From Winogradskya humida (GTDB lineage: Bacteria; Actinomycetota; Actinomycetes; Mycobacteriales; Micromonosporaceae), in contig NZ_BOMN01000032.1 of the NCBI RefSeq assembly GCF_016862215.1, forward strand, positions 53,788 to 117,787: a DNA stretch of 64,000 nt, in the 5' to 3' direction. The notes under the pieces were generated by a model. The model saw only the letters and a program-made list of their open reading frames with translations, was not told the DNA's origin and made no database searches. This document shows positions 15,004-23,948 of this stretch, one piece after another. The position numbers and the translations under genes are program-made. Position 1 is the first letter of the stretch. The number at the start of each line of letters is the position of its first letter.

Positions 15004-15734
15004 GCACCGACCATGATGAGCTGCGGCGGTTGCTCGGCGGTTACCTGCTCGGCGGTCTCGACGAGGCGGACACCGACCGGCTCGACGAGCACCTGCTGAC
15101 CTGCGACGAGTGCCGCGCCGAGCTGGACCGGCTGGCGCCCGTGCCCGAGCTGCTGCGCGCGTTTCCGAAGGCCCCGCCCGTTGCCGTCGCGCCGGGGGCG
15201 CGGCCCAGCCCGGCCCGGGTGGAGAGCCTGCTCGGCCGGATGCGTGCGGAGAGGTCCCGCGATCGGCGCCGGCAAGGAAGACGGCTCGCTGTCGCAGCGG
15301 CTGTGCTGCTCGTTGCGGCGATCTCCGGCGGTCTGGTGATTTCTCGCGACAACGATGAGACGGTGCCGCGGGCCGCGCCTGCCCAGACGAGCCAGACGAA
15401 TCAGACGAACCAGACGAGCCCGGCGAGCCAGCCGCAGGTGACTGCCGCGTTCGAGGCCGCGGACGGCAGCGGGCTCACCGGCGAGGCGGTGCTGACCGGC
15501 AAGACGTGGGGCGTCTCGGTCGACCTGATCGTGCAGAAGCTCGCCGGCGACGGCCCGTTCGTGTGCCAGGTGCGCAACGGTGACGGGCGGATCGAGCAGG
15601 CGGCGATGTGGGGCCCGACCCCGAGCGGCAACGCCAAGGTCACCGGCGCGAGCTCGATTCAGCTGCGCAGCGTCACCGACATCGCTGTCAGCGACTCGTC
15701 GGGTCATCTGCTCGGCACCGCTCATGTGAATTGA
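15000..15734 (+). CDS. Zinc-finger (ZAS) membrane anti-sigma factor
   Basis: A 244-residue protein with His31-x3-Cys35-x2-Cys38 in HLLTCDECRAE, a membrane helix at about residues 94-112 (LAVAAAVLLVAAISGGLVI), a Gln/Thr/Asn-rich linker with SQTNQTNQTS repeats, and an extracytoplasmic beta-rich domain. It is the partner of the preceding sigma factor. The outer domain resembles in length and position that of the anti-sigma at 5805-6512. Confidence 0.9.
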   Translation: MSTDHDELRRLLGGYLLGGLDEADTDRLDEHLLTCDECRAELDRLAPVPELLRAFPKAPPVAVAPGARPSPARVESLLGRMRAERSRDRRRQGRRLAVAAAVLLVAAISGGLVISRDNDETVPRAAPAQTSQTNQTNQTSPASQPQVTAAFEAADGSGLTGEAVLTGKTWGVSVDLIVQKLAGDGPFVCQVRNGDGRIEQAAMWGPTPSGNAKVTGASSIQLRSVTDIAVSDSSGHLLGTAHVN

Positions 15735-15798
15735 TGGGAACCCCGTGCCACGCCCAGGCGTGTACGGGACATGAAAGTGGCGCTCGAAGCCGAGACCC

Positions 15799-16266
15799 GT
15801 GCAGCACGACAACTTTGAGGCGTTCTACCGGGCCAACGTCGACCGGGTGCATCGTGCGCTCGCGGTGACTTTGCGCAACGACGATCTGGCGCGCGAGGCC
15901 GTGGACGAGGCGATGGCCCGCGCGTACGCCAATTGGCCCAAGGTCAGTGGCATGGAGAGCCCCGCGGGCTGGGTCTTCCGGGTCGGCCTGAACTGGGCGA
16001 CGTCCTGGTGGCGCAAGGTACGCCGGGAGCGCCCGCAAGGCGCGGAGGACTCGTCGATACCAGCCGGTGATGAGTCGTCGGTGGTGGCCCGCGAAGCGCT
16101 GGCCGTATTGCCTCTACCCCAGCGTGCGGTGGTGACGTGCCGCATCCTGCTCGATCTGTCGACGGCCGAGACGGCGCTGGCGCTCGGGCTCAACGAGGGA
16201 ACCGTGAAGAGCCGGTTGTCCCGTGGCCTGTCCGCCCTGCGGTCCGCGCTCAGCGAGAAGGAATGA
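15799..16266 (+). CDS. SigE-family ECF sigma factor
   Basis: A 155-residue short ECF sigma factor from GTG 15799. Region 2 includes FEAFYRANVDRVHRALAVTL and AREAVDEAMARAYANWPKV, with WVFRVGLNWATSWWRK; region 4 includes LPLPQRAVVTCRILLDLS and ALALGLNEGTVKSRLSRGL. It overlaps the next gene by ATGA at 16263. The start could also lie a few codons away because no strong binding site is seen. Confidence 0.88.
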   Translation: MQHDNFEAFYRANVDRVHRALAVTLRNDDLAREAVDEAMARAYANWPKVSGMESPAGWVFRVGLNWATSWWRKVRRERPQGAEDSSIPAGDESSVVAREALAVLPLPQRAVVTCRILLDLSTAETALALGLNEGTVKSRLSRGLSALRSALSEKE

Positions 16267-17267
16267 CCATGGACCAGATTCCGAACGACATGACAGCGCT
16301 GGTCCGGGATGTCGCGCACGCTGCCCCCGGATACGCCGGCAGCCTCGACGAGGTCTACCGCCGTTACCGCCGCCGGCGTCGCAGCAGGGCGGCCGTCGGT
16401 GGTGTGCTGGCTCTGCTCCTGATAGCGGGGGTGGGCCTGACCATCGACCACCGCCCGCAGCGGACATCACGCCAGCCGGCGACGCAGACGCAAACGGAGA
16501 CGAAACCGACTGCGAAACGTGCCCAGGGGATCCTGGTGCACGGCGACCCCCGGCTGAAGGGCGGCGTGAAGATCACCGGCACGTTCTGGGACGCGTGGCC
16601 GGACCGGGTGGTGACATCGTTCGACATCCACGGCGTGACGTGGGACGGAGCTGTCGCGCTGCCCGGCGGCCGGGTTGTCGCGGTGGAGCGAGGGGCCGGC
16701 GGCCACACCTGGAGCCTCGTCGAGGTCGACCGCTCAGGGACGACGCTGCTGCGCCGTGAACTCCCGGCGAGCAAGGGCGAACCGATGAGCCTGCTGACCG
16801 CGGACGAGTCGACGGCGTACGTGTGGCAGGAGAGGTCGCTCGTCGCCCACGATCTGGCCACCGGGACCGAGCGCCCCGTGCTCGAGATCGGCACCGCGCC
16901 GATCCAGGCCGTGGATTACGCCGACGGCCGGCTGGCGGTGGCGGGACTGAGCGCGGACTGCCAGCTCAACTTTGGTCGCGGGAAGCCCATCGAAGCACTG
17001 GTGGCGGCCATGCCGCCCGAGCTGAAATGCGGCTCGGTGACGGATCTGCGGCTGTCCCCGGACGGGAAGGCGATCGCGGTCGCCTACCGGCGAATGGACC
17101 GCGATGAGCAGCGGGTTGCGCTGCTGAACCTGCCCGCGGCCCAGGTCCTGGCCGATCAGAAGGTCACGGCGACCTCAGCGGATCAGGTCCGGCTGGCCTG
17201 GCAGGACAACCGGACCCTGAACGGCGTCGTGGTCCCGGCGGGGACGTGGTTCAGCGTGAAGTACTAG
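16263..17267 (+). CDS. Membrane-anchored regulatory partner of the SigE-type factor
   Basis: A 334-residue protein starting in the ATGA overlap (a second in-frame ATG lies at 16269). The first 40 residues are cytoplasmic with an Arg-rich YRRYRRRRRSR stretch before one membrane helix (about 43-60). The large outer part looks like beta-propeller repeats (ALPGGRVVAVERG, LSPDGKAIAVAYRR). There is no zinc anti-sigma motif. Position and coupling suggest control of the sigma factor, but I cannot name the family. Its end overlaps the converging DCC gene by 17 bases. Confidence 0.75.
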   Translation: MTMDQIPNDMTALVRDVAHAAPGYAGSLDEVYRRYRRRRRSRAAVGGVLALLLIAGVGLTIDHRPQRTSRQPATQTQTETKPTAKRAQGILVHGDPRLKGGVKITGTFWDAWPDRVVTSFDIHGVTWDGAVALPGGRVVAVERGAGGHTWSLVEVDRSGTTLLRRELPASKGEPMSLLTADESTAYVWQERSLVAHDLATGTERPVLEIGTAPIQAVDYADGRLAVAGLSADCQLNFGRGKPIEALVAAMPPELKCGSVTDLRLSPDGKAIAVAYRRMDRDEQRVALLNLPAAQVLADQKVTATSADQVRLAWQDNRTLNGVVVPAGTWFSVKY

Positions 17268-17658
17268 GGCCGTAGAGCTTGTCGCGTTGCGCCTGCGGCA
17301 GGGAACAGGCCGCGGTGCCGCCCGGCAGGAGGTGGCGGTGGTCGGCGACCCAGTGGTACGCCGGCCACGTCAGCCACCCCACCGGCTTGAGCTGCAGCGC
17401 GCGGCCCGGCACCTCCCACATGCGGCCGGCGTCACGCAGCAGCAGGGCGATCGCGTCGGGGCCGGCGGCGACCGTGCCGTCCTCGCCGACCCACTGGACC
17501 GCGGACTCGACCTGCTCCAGCGTCAGGCCGAGGGCGTCGAGATCGGCGAACTGCCACGGGATCACCCGTGCCCGCGACGGGATGCGCCGCTCGATGAACT
17601 CAGCGCACGAGGTGCAGAACGAGCAGTCGCCGTCATAGACGAACGTGTTACCGGCCAT
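17251..17658 (-). CDS. DCC family thiol-disulfide oxidoreductase-like protein (DUF393)
   Basis: A 135-residue protein with the family-naming YDGDCSFC motif (residues 8-15, Cys12 and Cys15) near the N-terminus and a WLTWPAYHWVADHR segment further on. DCC proteins are predicted thioredoxin-fold redox proteins; substrates are unknown. It is 12 bases downstream of the last permease gene on the same strand and may be co-transcribed with the sugar operon without a direct functional tie. Confidence 0.85.
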   Translation of the reverse strand: MAGNTFVYDGDCSFCTSCAEFIERRIPSRARVIPWQFADLDALGLTLEQVESAVQWVGEDGTVAAGPDAIALLLRDAGRMWEVPGRALQLKPVGWLTWPAYHWVADHRHLLPGGTAACSLPQAQRDKLYGPSTSR

Positions 17659-17670
17659 GCCCCCATGATG

Positions 17671-18669
17671 TCAGGTGCGGCGGCGGAGCTTGACCAGGTA
17701 GGTCTGGGCGACGACGACCACGGCGAGGAACGCTCCGCTGATGACCTGCTGATAGCTGCTGGGGACGTTGCCGACCTGGTTGATCATGTTTTGGATCACG
17801 CCGAGCAGCAGGACACCCGCGATCGTGCCGGCGATGGTGCCCGCACCACCCGTGAGCAGCGTGCCACCGATCACCACGGCGGCGATCGCGTCGAGTTCCA
17901 TGCCGGTGCCGAGGACGGTGACGCCCGAGCCGAGCTTCGCGGCGTTGATCCCGCCGGCCAGCCCCGCGAGCAGGCCGGACATGACGTAGACGGTTACTTT
18001 GGTGCGGCGTACGGCCACGCCCATCAGGCTCGCCGCGTCTTCGCTGCCGCCCACGGCGTACACAGATCGGCCGAATCGGGTGCGGGACAGCAGGACCATG
18101 CCGAGGACGAAGACGACCGCGACCAGCCAGACCGGGTAGCCGATGCCCAGGAACGAGCCGGTGCCGAAGCTGCGGAAACCGTCGTCGCCCACGAGATACG
18201 TGGTCGAGCCTTCGTTACTGAGCGCACGCATCAGGCCGCGGGCGCCGAGCAGGGCGGCCAGGGTCACGATGAAGGGCGCCATTCTCGTGTACGCGATGAG
18301 CACCCCGTTCACGACTCCCACCAGCCCGCACAGCGCCAGCGGGACGAGCAGGGCGGGCAGGAAACCCCACTTCGACGCGTACGCCGAAACGACCCCACCC
18401 AGCACGTAGAGTGACCCGACCGACAGGTCGATCCCGCCGGTGATGATCACGAACGTCATCCCTAGCGCGATGAGCGCGGGCGGCGCGGCCGCGATCAGGA
18501 TGGTCCCCGCGTTGTCATAACCGCGGAAGTTCGGGAACGCCGCCGCCGCGATGATCACGACGACGACCAGCACGGCGAGCGCGCCCTGGCGTTGCACCAG
18601 GTCGACGATCCGGTCGGAGCGCTCGCTCGTGCGCTCTTCGGTCTCCACCGGAACAGCCAGAGCGGTCAC
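17671..18669 (-). CDS. Sugar ABC transporter permease (YjfF/RbsC type)
   Basis: A 332-residue inner-membrane protein. GTG 18669 overlaps the stop of the first permease (GTGA). It has about eight to ten hydrophobic segments and the BPD_transp_2 hallmarks ALGMTFVIITGGIDLSVGS and GRSVYAVGGSEDAASLMGV (the cytoplasmic coupling loop). With the other permease it would form the channel of a CUT2-type importer. In E. coli the galactofuranose transporter likewise has two different permeases, YtfT and YjfF. Confidence 0.9.
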   Translation of the reverse strand: MTALAVPVETEERTSERSDRIVDLVQRQGALAVLVVVVIIAAAAFPNFRGYDNAGTILIAAAPPALIALGMTFVIITGGIDLSVGSLYVLGGVVSAYASKWGFLPALLVPLALCGLVGVVNGVLIAYTRMAPFIVTLAALLGARGLMRALSNEGSTTYLVGDDGFRSFGTGSFLGIGYPVWLVAVVFVLGMVLLSRTRFGRSVYAVGGSEDAASLMGVAVRRTKVTVYVMSGLLAGLAGGINAAKLGSGVTVLGTGMELDAIAAVVIGGTLLTGGAGTIAGTIAGVLLLGVIQNMINQVGNVPSSYQQVISGAFLAVVVVAQTYLVKLRRRT

Positions 18670-19622
18670 CGGGACTTCCTCTCTCGGGCGGCGTAGACGG
18701 CGACGAGGATGATCACGGCCTGGGCCATCTCCGTGGTGGACGGCTGCAGGTTGTGCTTGATCATCGTGGCGATGACCAGCTGCATGAGCAGGGCACCCGC
18801 GACCGTGCCGAGCACCCGCACCTTGCCGCCGGTGAGCGGGGTGCCGCCGACGACCACCGCGGTGATCGCGGAGAGCTCGATCAGCAGACCCACGGACGAG
18901 GCGTCGCTGGACTGGATGCGGGCGACGGCGAGCAGCCCCGCGATCGAGGCGAGCACCGCACAGAGGACATAAACCCCGATCAACACCCTTTTCACGGGTA
19001 CGCCCGCCAGCTCGGTCGCCGCTCTGTTCCCCCCGACGGCGAGCAGCCGCCGGCCGAACACCGTGCGCCGGACCACGAACGCGACCACGAGCACGAGCAG
19101 CGCGGCGATCCACACCAGCATCGGCAGCCCGAGGAAGTCCCCGGAACCGAGGAAGATCAGGTCGTCGTTGCGGACGTCCTTGAGCTGCCCGTGCGAGATG
19201 ACCAGGGCGAGCCCGCGACCGCCGACGAACAGCGCGAGCGTTGCCACGATGGGCTGCAACCCGACCCGGGCCACGAGTACGCCGTTGATCAGGCCGACCA
19301 CCACCCCGGCGACCAGCGAGACCAGGATCGCCGCGATGACGCCGTACCCGAGATAGAGCGGTATGAGGGCCGCCGCGAGTGCCATGACCGACCCGACCGA
19401 CAGGTCGATGCCCTCGGTGCCGATCACCAGGGCCATGCCGAGCGCGACGATCACGATCGGGGCGACCTGCACGAGCTGGATCCGCAGGTTGCTCCACGCG
19501 AGGAAGTTCGGGGTGAACGCGACGTTGTAGAGCACCAGCAGCACGATCGCGGCGTACACGCCGTACTTCGGCAGCCAGGCCCGATCGAAGGTGGGCCGCC
19601 GGACCAGAGCCTCAGTTGTCAT
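18666..19622 (-). CDS. Sugar ABC transporter permease (YtfT/RbsC type)
   Basis: A 318-residue permease, ATG 19622, starting inside the end of the ATPase gene (11-base overlap). Features: IVALGMALVIGTEGIDLSVGS, GGRGLALVISHG, and the coupling loop GRRLLAVGGNRAATELAGV. It has about nine membrane segments. It pairs with the second permease and the double ATPase. Tight overlaps among the three genes show coordinated translation. Confidence 0.9.
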   Translation of the reverse strand: MTTEALVRRPTFDRAWLPKYGVYAAIVLLVLYNVAFTPNFLAWSNLRIQLVQVAPIVIVALGMALVIGTEGIDLSVGSVMALAAALIPLYLGYGVIAAILVSLVAGVVVGLINGVLVARVGLQPIVATLALFVGGRGLALVISHGQLKDVRNDDLIFLGSGDFLGLPMLVWIAALLVLVVAFVVRRTVFGRRLLAVGGNRAATELAGVPVKRVLIGVYVLCAVLASIAGLLAVARIQSSDASSVGLLIELSAITAVVVGGTPLTGGKVRVLGTVAGALLMQLVIATMIKHNLQPSTTEMAQAVIILVAVYAARERKSR

Positions 19623-21150
19623 GGGGTTCCTCCGATGAGACCGCTGCCGCCGCGATCGTTTCCAGCAGGGCTTCCGTGGTGACGTTCGTGCCCGTCAGCT
19701 CGCCGACCACCGCGCCGTCGCGCAGCACAACCACTCGGTCGGCGCCCTCGACCAGCTCTTCCGCGTCGGAGGAGACCAGTACGACGCCGAGCCCGTCCGC
19801 CGCGAGCTCGTCGATGAGCGCCTGCACCTCGGCCTTCGCGCCAACGTCGATGCCGCGGGTCGGCTCGTCGAGCAGCAGCACCCGGGGCTGGGTGGCGAGC
19901 AGCCGGGCCAGCAGCACCTTCTGCTGGTTACCGCCGGAGAGGTCGCCGACGCGCTGGTCCGGCCCGGACGCCTTGATCCGCAGCCGGGTCATGTACGTGT
20001 CGACGATCTTGTCGATCCTGCGGTCCGAGACGAGGCCCCAGCGGGCCATCCGGGGGAGCACGGCGAGCGCGATGTTCTCGCGGATCGACAGGCCCGCGAC
20101 GATGCCCTCCGCCTTGCGGTCCTCGGGTTGCACGGCGATCCCGGCCTGGACCGCGCGCACGGGTGTCGGATTCTTGAGCGTCCTACCGCCGACCTCGATC
20201 TCACCGGCGTCCACGGGGTACGCGCCGCCGATCGCCTTGATCGTCTCGCTGCGGCCGGCGCCGAGGAGTCCGCCCAGGCCGACGACCTCGCCGGGGCGCA
20301 CGGCGAAGCTGATGTCGTGCAGCCGGTGCCGGCTGCTCAGCCCGGTGACCCTCAGGACCGGGGGTGCGTCGGCCGCGCCGGTGTGGTCGCCGGCGAAACC
20401 GGTGAAGCCCTCCCGGCGTACGGCGGACATGTCCCGCCCGAGCATCAGCGACACGAGCTTGATCCGTTCCAGCTCGGCCAGCTTGCCGGTGTGCACGACC
20501 TTCCCGTCGCGCAGGATCGTGACCGCGTCGCAGATCTGATAGAGCTCGTCGAGGCGGTGGCTCACGTAGACGATGCCGATGCCCCGGGCGTGCAGGTCGC
20601 GGATGACGCCGAACAGCGTCTCCACCTCGCGCGGTTCCAGCGACGACGTGGGCTCGTCCATGATGACGACCTTGGCGTCGACCATCACCGCGCGGGCCAG
20701 CGCGACCATCTGCTGCGCGCCGAGCGCCATCGTGCCGAGCGGGCGGCGTACGTCGGTGGTGACGCCGTAGCGGACCAGGATCTCGCTCGCCTCGCGGATC
20801 ATCCGCCTCTCGTCGACCAGCCCGAACGCGTTGCGCGGCTCACGACCCAGGAAGAGGTTGTGCGCGACGCTCATCAGCGGGACGAGGTTGACCTCCTGGT
20901 AGATCGTGGAGATCCCGGCGCGCTGCGCGTCCATGGGTGTCGCGAAGCGGGCGGGCTCGTCGCGGTAGCGCAGCTCGCCGCCGTCCGGCTGGTAGACCCC
21001 GGTCAGCAGCTTGATCAATGTGGACTTGCCGGCGCCGTTCTCGCCGACCAGGGCGTGGACCTCGCCGGGCTGCAGCGCGAAGGAAACCCCGTCGAGTGCG
21101 CGCACCCCCGGGAAAACCTTGCTGACGTCCGTGACCTCGAGTATTGGCAT
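19612..21150 (-). CDS. Double ATPase subunit of a sugar ABC importer (YtfR/MglA type)
   Basis: A 512-residue protein with two ABC domains. N-terminal domain: Walker A GENGAGKST (36-44), signature ALGAQQMVALARA, Walker B VVIMDEPTSSLEP. C-terminal domain: degenerate Walker A GLLGAGRSE as is normal for this class, EDRKAEGIV, signature LSGGNQQKVLLARLL, Walker B VLLLDEPTRGIDVG. It energises sugar uptake together with the two permeases. The start ATG 21150 follows a short 55-base gap after the GH2 gene. Confidence 0.92.
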   Translation of the reverse strand: MPILEVTDVSKVFPGVRALDGVSFALQPGEVHALVGENGAGKSTLIKLLTGVYQPDGGELRYRDEPARFATPMDAQRAGISTIYQEVNLVPLMSVAHNLFLGREPRNAFGLVDERRMIREASEILVRYGVTTDVRRPLGTMALGAQQMVALARAVMVDAKVVIMDEPTSSLEPREVETLFGVIRDLHARGIGIVYVSHRLDELYQICDAVTILRDGKVVHTGKLAELERIKLVSLMLGRDMSAVRREGFTGFAGDHTGAADAPPVLRVTGLSSRHRLHDISFAVRPGEVVGLGGLLGAGRSETIKAIGGAYPVDAGEIEVGGRTLKNPTPVRAVQAGIAVQPEDRKAEGIVAGLSIRENIALAVLPRMARWGLVSDRRIDKIVDTYMTRLRIKASGPDQRVGDLSGGNQQKVLLARLLATQPRVLLLDEPTRGIDVGAKAEVQALIDELAADGLGVVLVSSDAEELVEGADRVVVLRDGAVVGELTGTNVTTEALLETIAAAAVSSEEPHDN

Positions 21151-21205
21151 GTTCCCCCCATCGCGGTGCGGGCCGAGCGGATGACCGCTCGACCCGCCGT
21201 TCGCG

Positions 21206-23935
21206 TCACCCCAGTGGGGCGGCGTTGTTCCAGGTGGCGTCGGCGGTGAAGCTGCCCGGGTTGTCCCAGGCGTTGCCGCCGCCGTTCGTGGCGATGTAGA
21301 CGGCCTCGGCGTAGTGGCGCCAGTAGTAGCCGGGGTAGTTGAACGACTCCAGCGACACGTTGCCGCTGCCGCCGTTCAGGGCCGGCTGTGCGCAGAATGT
21401 CGCATCCTGTTGGAACGTGGCCGTTCCGTCGTTCGACGCTTTCTGCACCCGGTACGCGGCGTGCCGCAGGAACTGACCGGGGTAGTTCACCGACTCGAAC
21501 GAGAAGCAGCTCGAATCCGCGAGCCCGGTCCGCACGGTGAACGTGGCATCCGCGCGGTCGGTCGCCGCACTCGCCGAGCTGATCACGTCCGTCCGCGCCA
21601 GCCCCTCACGATGCCGCAGGTAGCGCGTGTCGTAGCCGGCTGTGGTGACCCGGAACGACCGGTTCTGCCCGACGGTCAGGTCAGCGCCGCTCTTCCACAA
21701 CGGCGGGGACACCGCCCAGGTCGCGTCGTTCGTGAACGAGCCGCCGGTGTTGGCGTCCATCCACACCTCGTCGCTGCGGTGCCGCAGGTAGTAGCCGGCC
21801 ATGTTGTACGCCTCGAGTGAGGTGCCGCCACCACTCAGGCCGGGCCGCGCGCAGAAGGTCGCGTCGGCGTTGTAGGTGCTGCCGCCGTCGTTGGCCTCCT
21901 TGTAGACGCGGTACGCCCGGTGCCGCAGATACTGCCCCGGGAAGTTGCGCGACTCGAACGAGTAGCACGAGGCACTGGCCAGACCCGGCCGCACGTAGAA
22001 GCTCGCGTCCTGGCGGTCGGCCGTGGCGCTGCTCGCACTGATCACGTCGGTGCGCGCTGCCCCGTCGCGATGGCGCAGGTAGCGGTCGGTGTAACCGGGC
22101 GTGGTGACGCGCAGGCTGGCCAGCTTGTTCGTCGACAACGTAGTGCCGTTGGCCGCGCCGAGAACCCGCAGGTTCACCTCGCGGACGCGGGCGAAGTCCA
22201 TCTTCTGCACCTGGCGGTCGTACGTGTAGAAGCCGTTGAGCTCCTCCTCCACGTCCGTCGGTTCGGTGTAGACGCTCCCGGACAGCTCGTTGCCGTTGAT
22301 CAGGTCGATCAGTTTGCTGGTGATCTGCACATAACGGCTGGTCAGCGATGCGTTGTCGGGCAGCCACTCGTAGGCGAACTTGCCCGCGGTCGGCCACTCG
22401 TGACCCGGGACGCGCAGTCCGAGACCGCCGTACTCGCCGTTGACCGCGATCCGGGTCGCCGTCGGCTGGCGGGTGATGCCGGGGCCGACGTACATGTGGT
22501 CGTCGATCACGTCGCCGTTGCCCGGGTCGGGATCGGAGTCGCAGCAGTTCGAGCCCGAGTTGTGGTTGACCAGGCGGGTCGGGTCGTAGCTCTTCACCAG
22601 GTCGGCGATGCGCCCGGCGTCGTACTCGCCCCAGCCCTCGTTGAACGGCACCCACTGCACGATCGACGTGATGCCCTTGTGCTCGTCGATCAGCTCCTTG
22701 AGCTCCTTCTCGTAGCGGGTGCGCCCGACCGCCGACGGCTCCTTGCCGCTGGCCAGCGCGGGCATGTCCTGCCAGACCATCAGGCCGAGCCGGTCCGCCC
22801 AGTAGAACCAGCGGTCGCTCTCCACCTTGATGTGCTTGCGGACCATGTTGAAGCCCAGTGCCTTCTGCTGCTCGAGGTCGAAGCGCAGCGCGGTGTCGGT
22901 CGGCGCGGTCGAGATGCCGTCCGGCCAGTAGCCCTGGTCGAGGGTGCCGAGCTGGTAGACGAACTTGCCGTTCAGCGTCGGGCGCAGCACCCCGCCGAGC
23001 ACTGCCTTGCCGACCGAGCGCATCCCGAAGTAGCCGCCGACCGTGTCACCCGTCGCGAGCGTGACCTTCACGTCGTACAGGAAAGGATCGTCAGGGGTCC
23101 AAAGATGAGCATTGGGTACGGGTACGCGCAGAGAGCTGCCAACCGTGCCGGTCGCCGTGCCCACCACCGCGCCGCCGGTTAGCACCTGCGCGGTAACCGC
23201 CTGCCCGCTCGCGTTCGCCGCCTGGACGACCAGGTCGAGCCCGCCCGCCGCGACGTTCGGGGTGGTGTCCAGCCGGGTGATCCGCGCCGGGTTGGTCGGC
23301 TCCAGCCAGACGGTCTGCCAGATGCCGGAGTACGGCGTGTACCAGATGCCGCCGCGGTTGACGCGCTGCTTGCCGACCGGGATGTCCTGGGTGTCGGTGG
23401 GATCCCAGACGCCGACGATGATCTCGTTCGACCCGGCACGCAGCGCGGTGGTGATGTCGTAGGAGAACTTGTCGTAGCCACCCTCGTGCGTGCCGAGCAG
23501 CGTGCCGTTCACCCAGACCTTCGACTGCCAGTCGACGGCTCCGAAGTTGAGCTGCACGTTCTTGCCGGACCAGCCGGCCGGAACGGTGAACGTCCTGCGG
23601 TAGTAGGAGAAGTCCTGCCGGCGCATGATGCCGGACAGGGCGCTCTCGATCGGGTACGGGACGAGGATCTCCTCGCCGAGGTTGGTGTTCACCGGCGGGG
23701 TGTTGATGTTCGAGGAGCCCGCGAACTGCCAGGTGCCGTTGAGGCTCTGCCAGTCGGTGCGGGTGAGCTGCGGGCGGGGGTATTCCGGCAGCGGGTTGGT
23801 GGTGGAGACCTGGCTGGTCCAGGGCGTGCTCAGCGGCGGTGGCTTCGGGGCTGCTGTTGCCGGGCTGTTCGACGCCACTACGGCGCCGATGGTGGAGGTG
23901 AGGACCGCGATGAGCGCGGCGGGGATCCGGCGCAT
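21206..23935 (-). CDS. Secreted GH2 glycosidase with two AbfB-type domains
   Basis: A 909-residue exported enzyme. Residues 1-28 are a signal peptide (IPAALIAVLTSTIGAVVA ... TAA). About 45-580 is a GH2 protein: sugar-binding jelly roll (WVNGTLLGTHEGGYDKFSYD), an immunoglobulin-like part, and a TIM barrel with the acid/base in QWVPFNEGWGEYD (Glu near residue 433) and a probable nucleophile in AVNGEYGGLG (near 500). About 605-905 hold two AbfB (CBM42-like) beta-trefoils, each with internal RYLRHR / GQYLRHRAYRVY / GYYLRHR repeats. CBM42 binds arabinofuranose side chains. Thirteen bases separate it from the binding-protein gene. Confidence 0.88.
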   Translation of the reverse strand: MRRIPAALIAVLTSTIGAVVASNSPATAAPKPPPLSTPWTSQVSTTNPLPEYPRPQLTRTDWQSLNGTWQFAGSSNINTPPVNTNLGEEILVPYPIESALSGIMRRQDFSYYRRTFTVPAGWSGKNVQLNFGAVDWQSKVWVNGTLLGTHEGGYDKFSYDITTALRAGSNEIIVGVWDPTDTQDIPVGKQRVNRGGIWYTPYSGIWQTVWLEPTNPARITRLDTTPNVAAGGLDLVVQAANASGQAVTAQVLTGGAVVGTATGTVGSSLRVPVPNAHLWTPDDPFLYDVKVTLATGDTVGGYFGMRSVGKAVLGGVLRPTLNGKFVYQLGTLDQGYWPDGISTAPTDTALRFDLEQQKALGFNMVRKHIKVESDRWFYWADRLGLMVWQDMPALASGKEPSAVGRTRYEKELKELIDEHKGITSIVQWVPFNEGWGEYDAGRIADLVKSYDPTRLVNHNSGSNCCDSDPDPGNGDVIDDHMYVGPGITRQPTATRIAVNGEYGGLGLRVPGHEWPTAGKFAYEWLPDNASLTSRYVQITSKLIDLINGNELSGSVYTEPTDVEEELNGFYTYDRQVQKMDFARVREVNLRVLGAANGTTLSTNKLASLRVTTPGYTDRYLRHRDGAARTDVISASSATADRQDASFYVRPGLASASCYSFESRNFPGQYLRHRAYRVYKEANDGGSTYNADATFCARPGLSGGGTSLEAYNMAGYYLRHRSDEVWMDANTGGSFTNDATWAVSPPLWKSGADLTVGQNRSFRVTTAGYDTRYLRHREGLARTDVISSASAATDRADATFTVRTGLADSSCFSFESVNYPGQFLRHAAYRVQKASNDGTATFQQDATFCAQPALNGGSGNVSLESFNYPGYYWRHYAEAVYIATNGGGNAWDNPGSFTADATWNNAAPLG

Positions 23936-23948
23936 GGGTCTGCTCTTC

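Noticed and set aside
18670..19497. Extension of the second permease frame upstream to about 608 codons
   Set aside because: The extra part is an Arg-rich shadow of the first permease gene. GTG 18669 with a GTGA overlap is the natural start.
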